Shown here: one piece after another, positions 8,071 to 16,637 of the stretch
Position numbering within the stretch: the first letter of the stretch is position 1
Layout of the letters: each line of letters begins with the position of its first letter
Program-made: the position numbers and the translations under genes
Assembly: GCF_025630775.1 (NCBI RefSeq)
Contig: NZ_JAOSZE010000038.1
Location: forward strand, 1-64,000
Source: Actinoplanes sp. KI2
Lineage (GTDB): Bacteria; Actinomycetota; Actinomycetes; Mycobacteriales; Micromonosporaceae
Reading direction: 5' to 3'
DNA length: 64,000 nt
Notes under the pieces: generated by a model
What the model was told of the DNA's origin: nothing
What the model saw: only the letters and a program-made list of their open reading frames with translations
Databases searched by the model: none

Positions 8071-8408
8071 CCCGCCAGGAACGGCCGGAGCTCGATCCGC
8101 CGGTGGCAGCTCCTCGACCCCTCGGCGGCCAGCCGGAGCGCCGCGTCGAGGTGCGGTGCCTCGATGATCCAGAAGCCGACGACGTGCTCCTTCGACTCGA
8201 GGTAGGGCCCGTCGGTGAACACCGGCTCGCCGTGCCTGCCGTCCACGACGGTGGCCGAGGCGGGCGACGCGAGGCCACCCGCGAAGACCCAGTTGCCGTC
8301 GGCTCGCAGCTTCTCGTTGAAGACGTCGATCGCGGCGTCCTCCGCCGGCGTGGCGGTCACCGGGCCGATCGAGTCGTCGTGGAGCACGGACATCAGGTAT
8401 TGCGCCAC
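8067..8408 (-). CDS. DGPF/YCII domain protein coupled to ECF42 sigma factor
   Basis: A 113-residue YCII protein with a slightly modified signature, DGPYLESKEHVVGFWII. I prefer the GTG at 8408 (VAQYLMSVL) because GAGGGG lies 8 bases upstream; an ATG three codons earlier overlaps that site. Its stop overlaps the sigma factor start as ATGA. In other actinobacteria ECF42 factors control expression of their neighbouring DGPF genes, so this is the expected main target of the sigma factor (known for the family, not shown here). Confidence 0.85.
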   Translation of the reverse strand: MAQYLMSVLHDDSIGPVTATPAEDAAIDVFNEKLRADGNWVFAGGLASPASATVVDGRHGEPVFTDGPYLESKEHVVGFWIIEAPHLDAALRLAAEGSRSCHRRIELRPFLAG

Positions 8409-8478
8409 CGGGATCATCCCCTCGTCGTTCGGTCGCCCTCATCCCTTGCTACGAATGCGGCCGCCGCGATCCGACACC

Positions 8479-9549
8479 TCAGGACTGTTTGTTCATGGCG
8501 ATCAGGACGACGATGACGACGATGACCAGGATGGCGGCGATCACCGCGGCGGCGATCTTGGCGGCGCTGTACGGGCGCTCGCCCGCAACCTCGCCCGTAC
8601 GCCCGTTGACCAGGATGTTGTAGGTCTTACCGGCGTGCAGGTAGCAGGCGATCCAGACCGGCAGCAGCATCAGCTTGAAGGTCACGTCGCCGTACTGGGT
8701 GTCGACCTGGTGCACCCGCTGCTCGTCGCCGCCGATGTCGTCCCGGCAGTCCCCTTCGATGATCGGCGCCATCCGCGACTTCGCCGTCTCGAGCCCGCTC
8801 TCCGGCTCGACGTCGTAGCGCAGCGTCTCGTGGCCGGCCAGGTATTCGGGACGGTACGGCTCGGACTCCGGCAGCGGCCACGGCTCGAGCTTGTCCAGGT
8901 GTTTCGGGGCGACCCGGGTGGTGCCGGTGATCAGCACGTCGTCGAAGTCGCGGGCCACCGTGCCGCTCGCCGACGACCAGCGCGTCTTCTGCACCTGGCG
9001 GGTCCTGGTCTCGCCGTCCTCGGTGTAGGTCTCGGTCACCCAGTAGTGGTCGCCGCGCTCGCCCCAGTAGTTCGACACCGTGCGGGCGTCGTACGTCCAA
9101 TGGGGCAAATATGTGCTGTGTGACGATTCGGCCGTGGTGACCTTCTTCAGCCCGTTCGGCGCGAACCACCGCGACGACGTCCAGGCCTTCAGCGCCTCGC
9201 GCAGGGCCGGCCGGTCGACCCCGAACGGCAGCACCGCCTCGGGCATCACCATGTCGCCCGAGGAGACGTCGGCGACCAGCGGCGCGCCGCAGAACTGACA
9301 ACGGTCGGAGATCTTGTCGCTCTGCGTGATCGCGCCGCAGCCCTTGCAGGTGAAGACGTGCGGCGCCACCGTCGCGACCGGCTTCCGGGGCAGGCCGGCG
9401 AACTGCGCGTACGAGTGCTCGCGGATCTGCTGGCCGGTGGGCGCGAGTGGGGTCTCGGCGCCGCAGTACGGGCACTTGAGCACGGTGGTGCCGGGGGCGA
9501 ACTCGACGTTCGCCCCGCAGTTGGCACACGGGTACTGCGTCTGGGTCAT
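8479..9549 (-). CDS. Zinc-ribbon membrane protein, YdjG-like
   Basis: A 356-residue protein with two zinc ribbons at the N-terminus (C8-C11/C26-C29 and C68-C71/C84-C87) and one transmembrane helix at the very C-terminus (AAAVIAAILVIVVIVVLIAM), so most of the protein is cytoplasmic. It is often annotated as a TFIIB-type zinc ribbon or primosomal N'-like protein, but has no helicase motifs. In Bacillus subtilis a comparable protein, YdjG, is encoded with the SPFH protein YdjI and helps recruit PspA to stressed membranes. The SPFH gene lies 6 bases upstream here, matching that pairing; no PspA gene is nearby. Confidence 0.75.
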   Translation of the reverse strand: MTQTQYPCANCGANVEFAPGTTVLKCPYCGAETPLAPTGQQIREHSYAQFAGLPRKPVATVAPHVFTCKGCGAITQSDKISDRCQFCGAPLVADVSSGDMVMPEAVLPFGVDRPALREALKAWTSSRWFAPNGLKKVTTAESSHSTYLPHWTYDARTVSNYWGERGDHYWVTETYTEDGETRTRQVQKTRWSSASGTVARDFDDVLITGTTRVAPKHLDKLEPWPLPESEPYRPEYLAGHETLRYDVEPESGLETAKSRMAPIIEGDCRDDIGGDEQRVHQVDTQYGDVTFKLMLLPVWIACYLHAGKTYNILVNGRTGEVAGERPYSAAKIAAAVIAAILVIVVIVVLIAMNKQS

Positions 9550-9555
9550 CGGCGG

Positions 9556-10662
9556 TCAGCCCTGCGGCGGGAGCGGCGGGGGGACCTGGGCGAAGATGCC
9601 GCCCAGCTCGGCGACCTGGCCGGCGGCGGTCCAGCCCGCCATGCCGTTCTTCCAGACCAGCGTCTCGCGCCGCAGCGTGCCGGATGAGACCATCGCGGCC
9701 AGACCGTTCTGGTCGTACGGGCCCTGCTGCTGGCCACCCACGCCGACGAACCACTCCGCGGCGTTGGGCAGCGGCGGCGGCCCGGAAGCCGGCGGTCCGG
9801 AAGCCGACGGCCCGGAAGCAGCCTGGGTCATCCGCTGGGCGGCAGCCATGCCGAGGCCGAAGCCGAACGCCTCGCCCGCACCGCCGGTGTTGTTGGCGGC
9901 GTCCTCCATCGCGTTCGCGGCCTGGAACTTGGTGTAGTTGTCCAGGTTGCCGACCACGCCGATCGAGGTGCGCTTGTCCAGCGCCTCCTCCACCTCCGGC
10001 GGCACCGAGATGTTCTCGATGATGAACTTCGGGATCGCGATGCCGCTCGGCGCGAGCTCGTCGGTGAGCACCGCGGCGAGCGTGGCGCCGATCGCCTGCT
10101 GCCGCGCGGCCAGGTCGAGCATCGGCACGTTGGCCGTGGCCAGGGCGCTGCCGAGGTGGCTGACCACCATCTGGCGCAGGTATTCCTGCACCTCCTCGGT
10201 GCGGAACTGCGGGTCGGTGCCGACCAGCTCGCGCAGCAACGCGGCCGGGTCGGCGACCCGCATGGCGAACGCGCCGAACGCGCGCAGCCGGACCATGCCG
10301 AACTCGGCATCGCGCACGATCACCGGGTTCTGGGTGCCCCACTTCATGTCGGTGAACTGCCGGGTGTTGACGAAGTACACCTCGGCCTTCCACGGCGACT
10401 CGAAACCGTACTTCCAGCCCTTGAGGGTCGAGAGGATCGGCATGTTCTGCGTGGTCAGGGTGTGGGTGCCCGGCGTGAAGACGTCGGCGATCTGGCCCTC
10501 GTTGACGAAGACGGCCACCTGCGACTCGCGGACGACGAGCTTGGCGCCCATCTTGATCTCGTTCTCGTACCGCGGGAACCGCCAGACGATGGTGTCTCGG
10601 CTGTCGTCGAGCCACTCGATGATGTCGATCAGCTCACCCTTGAGCTTGTCCCAAAGACCCAT
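9556..10662 (-). CDS. SPFH domain protein with C-terminal GYF_2 domain, YdjI-like
   Basis: A 368-residue protein starting MGLWDKLKGELIDIIEW, with GAGGAG upstream of the ATG. Residues 40-260 are an SPFH/virion-core-like domain (RFPRYENEIKMGAKLVVRESQ, VFTPGTHTL, LRAFGAFAMRVADP). A Gly/Ala/Pro-rich linker follows, then a GYF_2 domain (WFVGVGGQQQGPYDQNGL, RETLVWKNGMAGW) and a proline-rich tail. SPFH proteins assemble on membranes as scaffolds. It forms an operon with the zinc-ribbon gene 6 bases downstream, a pair that in Bacillus acts in the cell-envelope stress response. The GYF domain suggests binding of proline-rich partners, possibly its own tail. Confidence 0.85.
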   Translation of the reverse strand: MGLWDKLKGELIDIIEWLDDSRDTIVWRFPRYENEIKMGAKLVVRESQVAVFVNEGQIADVFTPGTHTLTTQNMPILSTLKGWKYGFESPWKAEVYFVNTRQFTDMKWGTQNPVIVRDAEFGMVRLRAFGAFAMRVADPAALLRELVGTDPQFRTEEVQEYLRQMVVSHLGSALATANVPMLDLAARQQAIGATLAAVLTDELAPSGIAIPKFIIENISVPPEVEEALDKRTSIGVVGNLDNYTKFQAANAMEDAANNTGGAGEAFGFGLGMAAAQRMTQAASGPSASGPPASGPPPLPNAAEWFVGVGGQQQGPYDQNGLAAMVSSGTLRRETLVWKNGMAGWTAAGQVAELGGIFAQVPPPLPPQG

Positions 10663-10920
10663 CCGGACTCCTCGACGTCGTCGCCAAGCGCGATCATCGC
10701 GCGGCGACGACGCTATCAACTCGCCGCCAGCACCGTCGCTCGGCCTATGCAGAGAGAATCGCCTGATGGGGTGGGCCGCGGAAGGCTTTCCCCCATCCGC
10801 GACTGCCTGATTCCGGACACTGGCCCGCCGACAGCCGCCGGGGCCGGTGATCGGGCGCCGCTTGGCAACGGGGTCCGGACGGTGCGATTGTCGAGCTATC
10901 GATCGACGCCGGGGGTGGCT

Positions 10921-12966
10921 GTGTCCGACGACCCGTACCGCTGGCTCGAATCGCTGGACGCGCCCGAGGTCGCGCGCTGGGTGACCGCCCGCAACGCCGA
11001 GACGCTGGCCGGGCTGGGCGGCGAGGGCTTCGCGCGCCGCCGGGACGAGATTCGGGAAGTGCTCGACAACAAGGACCATGTTCCGTGGCCGGGGTGGCGC
11101 GGCGACGGTCTCTACTACAACTTCTGGACGGACGCCGACCATCCCCGTGGGCTGTGGCGGCGCACCACACCGGACCAGTACCGCCTCGACCAGCCCGAGT
11201 GGGACGTGCTGCTCGACCTGGATGCGCTGAACGCGGCCGAGGGCGAGAGCTGGACCTGGGCCGGGGTGACCGTGTTGCGCCCGGCGTACGACCGCTGCCT
11301 GATCAGCCTCTCCCGGGGCGGCGCCGACGCGGTCGTGGTCCGCGAGTTCGACCTGGCGCGCCGGGCCTTCGTCGAGGACGGGTTCACCCTGCCGGAGGCG
11401 AAGAGCTCGGTCGGCTGGATCGACGCCGACACCATCTACGTCGCGACGGATTTCGGGCCCGGTTCGCTGACCGCGTCGGGCTATCCACGCATCGTCAAAC
11501 AATGGCGACGCAGCACTCCCCTGTCCGCCGCGGAACCGGTGCACGAGGCGGGTACCGGCGAGCTCGGCGTGAGCGCCGGCCACGATCCGACGCCGGGATT
11601 CGAGCGGGACCTGGTCACCCAGTTCCTGGACTTCTACCGCGCAAAGCATTTCCTGCGTACGCCGGACGGCGCCCTGGTCCGGATCGAGGTCCCGGACGAC
11701 GCCTGGATCGACGTGCACCGGAAATGGCTGCTCATCCGGCCTCGGTCCGCGTGGCTGACCCATCCGGCCGGCACGCTGCTGGCCACCGAGTTCGACGATT
11801 TCCTCGGTGGCGGACGGGAGTTGACCGTTCTGTTCCGGCCGGACGAGCACACGTCGCTCGACACCTGGGCGTGGACGCGGAACCACCTTCTGCTCGTCAC
11901 CCGGACCGACGTCAAGAGCCGGGTGCACATCCTCTCCCCGGAACCGGCGGGGGCGACGGGCTGGCGGCGACGGCAGATGCCCGGCCCCGGCGAATTCGAC
12001 GACATCGGCATCGCCGACACCGATCCGGACCGCAACGACTCGTACGCCATCCGCTTCTCGGGGTATCTCCGGCCCGCCACCTTGGGCCTGGCCACGGTCG
12101 GGGAGGACGAGAAAATGGCGATCCTGAAGAGCGAGCCGGCGTTTTTCGACACCGACGGCCTGGCGGTGCGGCAGTTCTTCGCCACCTCCGCCGACGGGAC
12201 GCAGGTGCCCTATTTCGTGGTCGGGGGCGAACACCCCGGGCCGACCCTGCTGACCGGGTACGGCGGCTTCGAGATCTCGATGACCCCCGGCTACGACGGC
12301 GTTCTCGGGCGGGGCTGGCTCGCCCGCGGCGGCGCCTACGCGGTCGCGAACATCCGCGGCGGCGGCGAATACGGTCCGGATTGGCATCGGGCCGCGCGGC
12401 GGGAGAATCGGATCCGGGCGTACGAGGACTTCGCCGCGGTCGCCGCCGACCTGGTGAGCCGGGGCATCACGACGCCGGACCGGCTGGGCATCAGCGGGGA
12501 CAGCAACGGCGGGCTGCTGATGGGCGTCATGCTGACCCGGCATCCGGAGCTGTTCGGCGCCGTCGTCGCCTCGGTGCCGCTGCTCGACATGCACCGCTAC
12601 ACCAAGCTGCTCGCCGGCCATTCCTGGATCGCCGAGTACGGCGACCCCGATGACGAGGCGGATTGGGCGTACCTCCGGGAGTATTCGCCGTATCACGCCG
12701 TGCGGCCCGGGCAGCCGTACCCGCCGGTCCTGTTCATCACGTCCACTCGGGACGACCGGGTCCATCCGGCACACGCGCGCAAGATGACGGCCCGGCTTCG
12801 GGAGTACGGGTATCCGGTCAGCTATTACGAGAATGTGGAGGGCGGCCACGGCGCGGCCGCCGACAACGCGCAGGCCGCCACCCTGGACGCGCTGGCCCAG
12901 GAGTTTCTCTGGCGCACGCTCAGCCCGCCGCACGCGCCGCGGTCGTGGCCATCGCCGTCGCGGTGA
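10921..12966 (+). CDS. Prolyl oligopeptidase family serine peptidase
   Basis: A 681-residue S9A-type peptidase without a signal peptide, so probably cytoplasmic. The N-terminal part (DDPYRWLESLDAPEVARWV) and the central ~350 residues form the beta-propeller region. The C-terminal alpha/beta-hydrolase carries the triad: Ser528 in GDSNGG, Asp611 or 612 in TSTRDDRVHP and His643 in EGGHG. ANIRGGGEYGPDWH is the oxyanion-side motif. The enzyme cleaves short proline-containing peptides. I start at the GTG at 10921, 5 bases after GGGGG; a GTG two codons earlier is an alternative. It stands alone. Confidence 0.9.
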   Translation: MSDDPYRWLESLDAPEVARWVTARNAETLAGLGGEGFARRRDEIREVLDNKDHVPWPGWRGDGLYYNFWTDADHPRGLWRRTTPDQYRLDQPEWDVLLDLDALNAAEGESWTWAGVTVLRPAYDRCLISLSRGGADAVVVREFDLARRAFVEDGFTLPEAKSSVGWIDADTIYVATDFGPGSLTASGYPRIVKQWRRSTPLSAAEPVHEAGTGELGVSAGHDPTPGFERDLVTQFLDFYRAKHFLRTPDGALVRIEVPDDAWIDVHRKWLLIRPRSAWLTHPAGTLLATEFDDFLGGGRELTVLFRPDEHTSLDTWAWTRNHLLLVTRTDVKSRVHILSPEPAGATGWRRRQMPGPGEFDDIGIADTDPDRNDSYAIRFSGYLRPATLGLATVGEDEKMAILKSEPAFFDTDGLAVRQFFATSADGTQVPYFVVGGEHPGPTLLTGYGGFEISMTPGYDGVLGRGWLARGGAYAVANIRGGGEYGPDWHRAARRENRIRAYEDFAAVAADLVSRGITTPDRLGISGDSNGGLLMGVMLTRHPELFGAVVASVPLLDMHRYTKLLAGHSWIAEYGDPDDEADWAYLREYSPYHAVRPGQPYPPVLFITSTRDDRVHPAHARKMTARLREYGYPVSYYENVEGGHGAAADNAQAATLDALAQEFLWRTLSPPHAPRSWPSPSR

Positions 12967-13109
12967 TCACGGCGCGATAGCCTGCCGCCCACTCACCGTC
13001 ATCTTTGCCCTTCCGAGCAGAATTCGCGGGCCCGCATATTGCCCAAGACCGTGGAATACCGCTATCTTGCATCGCCTTCGACGATTTTCGAACTGGGAGA
13101 TAAAGCGAA

Positions 13110-13343
13110 ATGACCGCCACCGAAACCCCGGCCGCGACCGGCTCGAAGTCCTGGATCGCCGCGCTGCTGCTCTGCTTCTTCGTCGGCTCCTTCGGTGTTC
13201 ACCGCTTCTACGTCGGCAAGATCGGCACGGGCATCCTCATGCTGGTCACCTTCGGCGGGCTCGGCATCTGGACGCTGATCGACTTCATCATGATCGCGAT
13301 CGGCAAGTTCTCCGACAAGCAGGGCAACGCGCTCGCCCGCTGA
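13110..13343 (+). CDS. TM2 domain membrane protein
   Basis: A 77-residue protein consisting of a short polar N-terminus and one TM2 domain. The first helix (WIAALLLCFFVGSFGVHRFYVGK) contains the conserved GxHRFYxGK turn, and the second is ILMLVTFGGLGIWTLIDFIMI with the conserved W-LID. GGGAGATAAA stands upstream of the ATG. The function of bacterial TM2 proteins is generally unknown. It converges on the nucleoside hydrolase gene through a hairpin. Confidence 0.88.
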   Translation: MTATETPAATGSKSWIAALLLCFFVGSFGVHRFYVGKIGTGILMLVTFGGLGIWTLIDFIMIAIGKFSDKQGNALAR

Positions 13344-13355
13344 CCCTCGGCGGTG

Positions 13356-13380
13356 ACCGGGCGTCCTCAGGGCGCCCGGT
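13356..13380. terminator. Hairpin between convergent TM2 and nucleoside hydrolase genes
   Basis: ACCGGGCG at 13356-13363 pairs with CGCCCGGT at 13373-13380 around a 9-base loop. It begins 12 bases after the TM2 stop and overlaps the last codons of the convergent nucleoside hydrolase gene. A shared terminator is the likely role. Confidence 0.5.
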
Positions 13381-14308
13381 TCAGCCGGCCCACCGCGTCC
13401 ATCAGCAGCCGCCAGAAGGCCTGCACGTCCAGTCCCACCGCGACGTCCGCGTTCGGGGAATGCCCGGTGCGGCGATGCAGATCCACCACGGTCGCGCCGC
13501 GGGTGTACGCCCCGCCCAGCTCGACCAGGACCGGCGCCTCGACCGTTCGCACGAGCGACGGCTCGAGCACCGCGGCCACGGCGATCGGGTCGTGCACTGG
13601 CGGATGCGCGAACCCGAACACCCGGCGGTAGGTGCTCGCGAAGAACGTCATCAGCTCGGCGCAGATCACGCCGAGCCGGGTGCCCATCGCCAGGAACTCG
13701 GCGATCACCTCGTCGGTCGCCAGCGCCTGGTGGGTGACGTTGAGCCCGATCATCGTGACCGGCAGGCCGGACCGCAGCACGATGTCGGCCGCCTCGGGAT
13801 CGGTCGCGATGTTGAACTCGCCGTACGGCGTCGTGTTGCCCCGCTCGGTCGAGCCGCCCATGAAGACCACCCGGCGCACCCGGGGCATCACCTCGGGATG
13901 GCTGCGCAGCAGCAGAGCCACATTGGTCAGCGGGCCGGTGGCGATCAGCGTGACCGAGCGGTCGGAGCCGGCGATGAGCCGGCGCGTCAACTCGATCGCG
14001 TGCACGCCGGCGACCTCGGCGACCGGCACGTCGAGCTCCGGACCGTCGAGCCCGGACGAGCCGTGGATGTCCTCGGCCACGGTCAGCTCGCCGACCAGCG
14101 GGCGGTCGCTTCCGGCCGCGACCGGCACGTCGACCGCGCCGGCCAGGGCGAGGATCCGCAACGCGTTACGCGTCGTCTTGTCGAGCGTCTGGTTGCCGGC
14201 GACGGTGGTGACGCCGAGCAGCCGCAGCCGGGAGTCACCGGCCGCCAGCAGCAACGCCAGCGCGTCGTCGTGCCCCGGATCGCAGTCGATGATCACCGGT
14301 TCGGCCAT
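13367..14308 (-). CDS. Inosine-uridine preferring nucleoside hydrolase
   Basis: A 313-residue enzyme with the diagnostic N-terminal calcium-binding motif DCDPGHDDALALLLA (residues 9-23). ATGPLTNVALLL lies near residue 120, FMGGSTERGNTTPYGEFNIATDPEAA near 150, and the catalytic-type His in PPVHDPIAVAAVL near 240. The family hydrolyses the N-glycosidic bond of ribonucleosides to base plus ribose for purine/pyrimidine salvage. It starts at MAEPVIID and diverges from the M14 carboxypeptidase gene. Exact base preference is not predictable. Confidence 0.92.
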   Translation of the reverse strand: MAEPVIIDCDPGHDDALALLLAAGDSRLRLLGVTTVAGNQTLDKTTRNALRILALAGAVDVPVAAGSDRPLVGELTVAEDIHGSSGLDGPELDVPVAEVAGVHAIELTRRLIAGSDRSVTLIATGPLTNVALLLRSHPEVMPRVRRVVFMGGSTERGNTTPYGEFNIATDPEAADIVLRSGLPVTMIGLNVTHQALATDEVIAEFLAMGTRLGVICAELMTFFASTYRRVFGFAHPPVHDPIAVAAVLEPSLVRTVEAPVLVELGGAYTRGATVVDLHRRTGHSPNADVAVGLDVQAFWRLLMDAVGRLNRAP

Positions 14309-14398
14309 GAGATCCCCTGCCCGCTTCGAAGGTGATTGACATCTATCGATGATGACGATGGGCTGATAGCGACATCCTTCGATGACGCAGGAGGTTCG

Positions 14399-16456
14399 AT
14401 GTCACCTCGGGCCCGGTGGACGGCGGCGCTGGCCGTCGCCCTCCTCATCGTCGCGCTCGCCCCACAACCGGCGAACGCCGCCGCGCCGATCGATCTCGGC
14501 TCGGAACACGCCCTCATCCGCTTCCGCCTTCCCGACGAGGCCGCCCTGCGGCGGCTGGTCGCGGACGGCGCCGACATCGCCGCCCGGCCGAAGACCTCGG
14601 CGGACGGCGCGATCCTCGCCGACCTGGTGGTCGACCAGGCGGAACTGACCGCGCTCACCAACTCCGGTGCCCAGCCGACGCAGGTCATCGAGCGGGAGTC
14701 GGACGGCATGGCCCGGATCGCGCAGAGCCGCGCCAAGATCGCCGTCGCCGGCGCCGACACGCTGCACTTCCTGCAGGCGTACTGGTGGACCACCAACGGG
14801 CACACCTTCCTGCAGACGCAGGTCACCACCACCGCCACCGACGACCCGGACGTGGAGATCACGGTCAGCTGGCGAACGGCGGACGGCGCGACCGGGTCGT
14901 ACCCGCTGATCCGCTTCGAGGACTCCGGCGAGTATCAGTACCACTACGCGCTCCCGCAGTCGCTGCCCGGCCGGCCGACGCAGGTCACCGCGGTGTCCAG
15001 CCTCGGCGGGCAGACCCGGGCGACCACACCGGCGGTCTGGCCGAACGCCACTCCCCCGGCCGAGCCGACCGGCTATCAGAAGGACTTCGTCGAGGCGTAC
15101 ATGACGCCGACCGACATCGCCGCGCGCATCAAGCGGCTCAAGCGGCAGTACCCGGCGCTGGTCGACGTCATCGACCTGCCGAACCGGACCCAGGGCTATC
15201 GGCGGACGGCGGTGGCCTACCTCGGCGATCCGGCCGTCGCCGCGGTCGTCGTCGAGTCGGTCAAGTTCGGCGATCAGGGAATGAACGGCGTCCAGGTGAA
15301 GACCGTCGATCCCGGGAAACCGAATCGGCCGTTGTCCGCCACGTACCAGGACCGGGTCTTGACGTTGAGCTTGGCCACCGATGCCGGCGGCAAGACGATA
15401 AGCACGACCGACGATGTCGCCGCCTTTGTCACCGCCAAGTACCCGCAGCGGTTCCGCGCCTTTGTCGAGGACGGTTCGGCCGGGCTGGTCATGCCGATCG
15501 CCGGGCCGGTCCGGCTCGACGACGGGCTGAAAGGCACCGAGGTCACCAAGAAATCGTGGACGGTCCAGGCGCTGCGGATCGGCAAGGTGCGCGACGGCTC
15601 CAAGATCGGCGTGCTCGCCTACAGCCAGGAGCATGCCCGGGAATGGGCGACGCCGCTGGTCACGCTGGAGTTCGCGGAGCGGATGCTGGCCAACTACACC
15701 ACCGATCCGGCGACCCGGCAGCTGGTGGACTCGGTCGACATCTTCGTCATTCCGACGGTGAACCCGGACGGCGCCAACTACACCTTCAACGACTACAACT
15801 TCCAACGCAAAAACCTGGTCAATCACTGTACGGGTACCAGCCGCGACCCCAAGTACCGCGATTCCTGGGGCGTCGACGTGAACCGTAACTACTCGGTCGG
15901 TTCCTATTTCGACGGTTACGTCGGCGGCAGCCCGAACTGCCTTTCCGGCACCTACGCCGGCACCGCCGAGCATTCCGAGGCGGAGAGCCGCAACGTGATC
16001 GCCCTGGCGAGCGCACACCCGAATATCAGGTTCGCGCTGAACGTGCACAGCTACGGCGGGTACTTCATGTGGCCGCCGGGCGCGTACAAGGCGGACGGGC
16101 GGATCACGCTGCCCCGGCCGTCGATCGACGAGTCGAAGTTCTTCCTGGACAGCGCGCGCCGGATCGTCGGGGCGATCGCGTCCTCGCGCGGCACGGTGAC
16201 CTGGCCGGCCTACACCGGGCCGGTCGCGGACGTGCTGTACTCGGCGGGCGGCAACTCGGCCGACGAGCTGTACTACGACCTGGGCATCGACGCCTGGGAC
16301 TTCGAGGTCGGCAACGACATCTGGAACGACCAGACGCAGGAGTGGGACGGCGTCGGCTTCCAGCCCCCGTTCCCGGAAGCCCACGCCGAATCCCAGGAGT
16401 ACGCCGGCGGCCTGGTCGAACTGGTCCGCATCGCAAGCGAGCAGCCATCTCAGTAG
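14399..16456 (+). CDS. Secreted M14 zinc carboxypeptidase
   Basis: A 685-residue exoenzyme. GCAGGAGG precedes the ATG at 14399. Residues 1-33 are a clear signal peptide (MSPRARWTAALAVALLIVAL, cleavage after ANA). The catalytic M14 domain follows a beta-rich region: zinc ligands His412 and Glu415 (QEHAREW) and His550 (NVHSYGG), with the general base Glu636 (DFEVGND). The long distance between the first and second zinc motifs is usual for this family. It removes C-terminal amino acids from peptides outside the cell. It ends 70 bases before a long perfect inverted repeat shared with the converging gene. Confidence 0.92.
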   Translation: MSPRARWTAALAVALLIVALAPQPANAAAPIDLGSEHALIRFRLPDEAALRRLVADGADIAARPKTSADGAILADLVVDQAELTALTNSGAQPTQVIERESDGMARIAQSRAKIAVAGADTLHFLQAYWWTTNGHTFLQTQVTTTATDDPDVEITVSWRTADGATGSYPLIRFEDSGEYQYHYALPQSLPGRPTQVTAVSSLGGQTRATTPAVWPNATPPAEPTGYQKDFVEAYMTPTDIAARIKRLKRQYPALVDVIDLPNRTQGYRRTAVAYLGDPAVAAVVVESVKFGDQGMNGVQVKTVDPGKPNRPLSATYQDRVLTLSLATDAGGKTISTTDDVAAFVTAKYPQRFRAFVEDGSAGLVMPIAGPVRLDDGLKGTEVTKKSWTVQALRIGKVRDGSKIGVLAYSQEHAREWATPLVTLEFAERMLANYTTDPATRQLVDSVDIFVIPTVNPDGANYTFNDYNFQRKNLVNHCTGTSRDPKYRDSWGVDVNRNYSVGSYFDGYVGGSPNCLSGTYAGTAEHSEAESRNVIALASAHPNIRFALNVHSYGGYFMWPPGAYKADGRITLPRPSIDESKFFLDSARRIVGAIASSRGTVTWPAYTGPVADVLYSAGGNSADELYYDLGIDAWDFEVGNDIWNDQTQEWDGVGFQPPFPEAHAESQEYAGGLVELVRIASEQPSQ

Positions 16457-16525
16457 GAGGAGTGGCAGCGTCGGCGCGGCCATTGCTGTGGACTCCATAC
16501 CACGGAGCTATCCGCGCGATCGCCC

Positions 16526-16596
16526 GTCAATGAGTTGGGCCCGGTTTTCGGCTCCGCGGGGTTTGCGGTGCTGAAAACCGGGCCCAACTCATTGAC
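16526..16596. terminator. 24-bp perfect inverted repeat, probable bidirectional terminator
   Basis: Arms 16526-16549 and 16573-16596 are exact reverse complements over 24 bases, separated by a 23-base loop. The element lies between the stop codons of the convergent M14 carboxypeptidase and sugar isomerase genes, where a terminator serving both strands is expected. Each arm contains TTTTC/GAAAA, giving a weak T-run inside the stem. The stem is unusually long and perfect for a simple terminator. Confidence 0.6.
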
Positions 16597-16637
16597 CTCA
16601 AAAGGCGATCGTCGCCCGCGGAGCGAAGCGGAGCCAG

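Noticed and set aside
6694..8205. A 503-codon plus-strand open frame over the ECF sigma gene
   Set aside because: It is a high-GC antisense shadow; its product is Arg/Gly/Asp-rich without domains, while the minus strand has clear sigma region 2 and 4 motifs.
10663..12933. A long minus-strand open frame extending the SPFH gene upstream by about 750 codons, antisense to the prolyl oligopeptidase gene
   Set aside because: The upstream part is antisense to a gene with an intact catalytic triad and is of low-complexity Arg/Pro/Gly type; a strong GAGGAG site marks the real SPFH start at 10662.
14402..16498. A 698-codon minus-strand open frame over the M14 carboxypeptidase gene
   Set aside because: It is antisense to a protein with signal peptide and complete zinc site; no recognisable motifs on the minus strand.
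16526..16596. Terminal inverted repeats of an insertion sequence
   Set aside because: Only 23 bases separate the arms, there is no transposase and no flanking target duplication.
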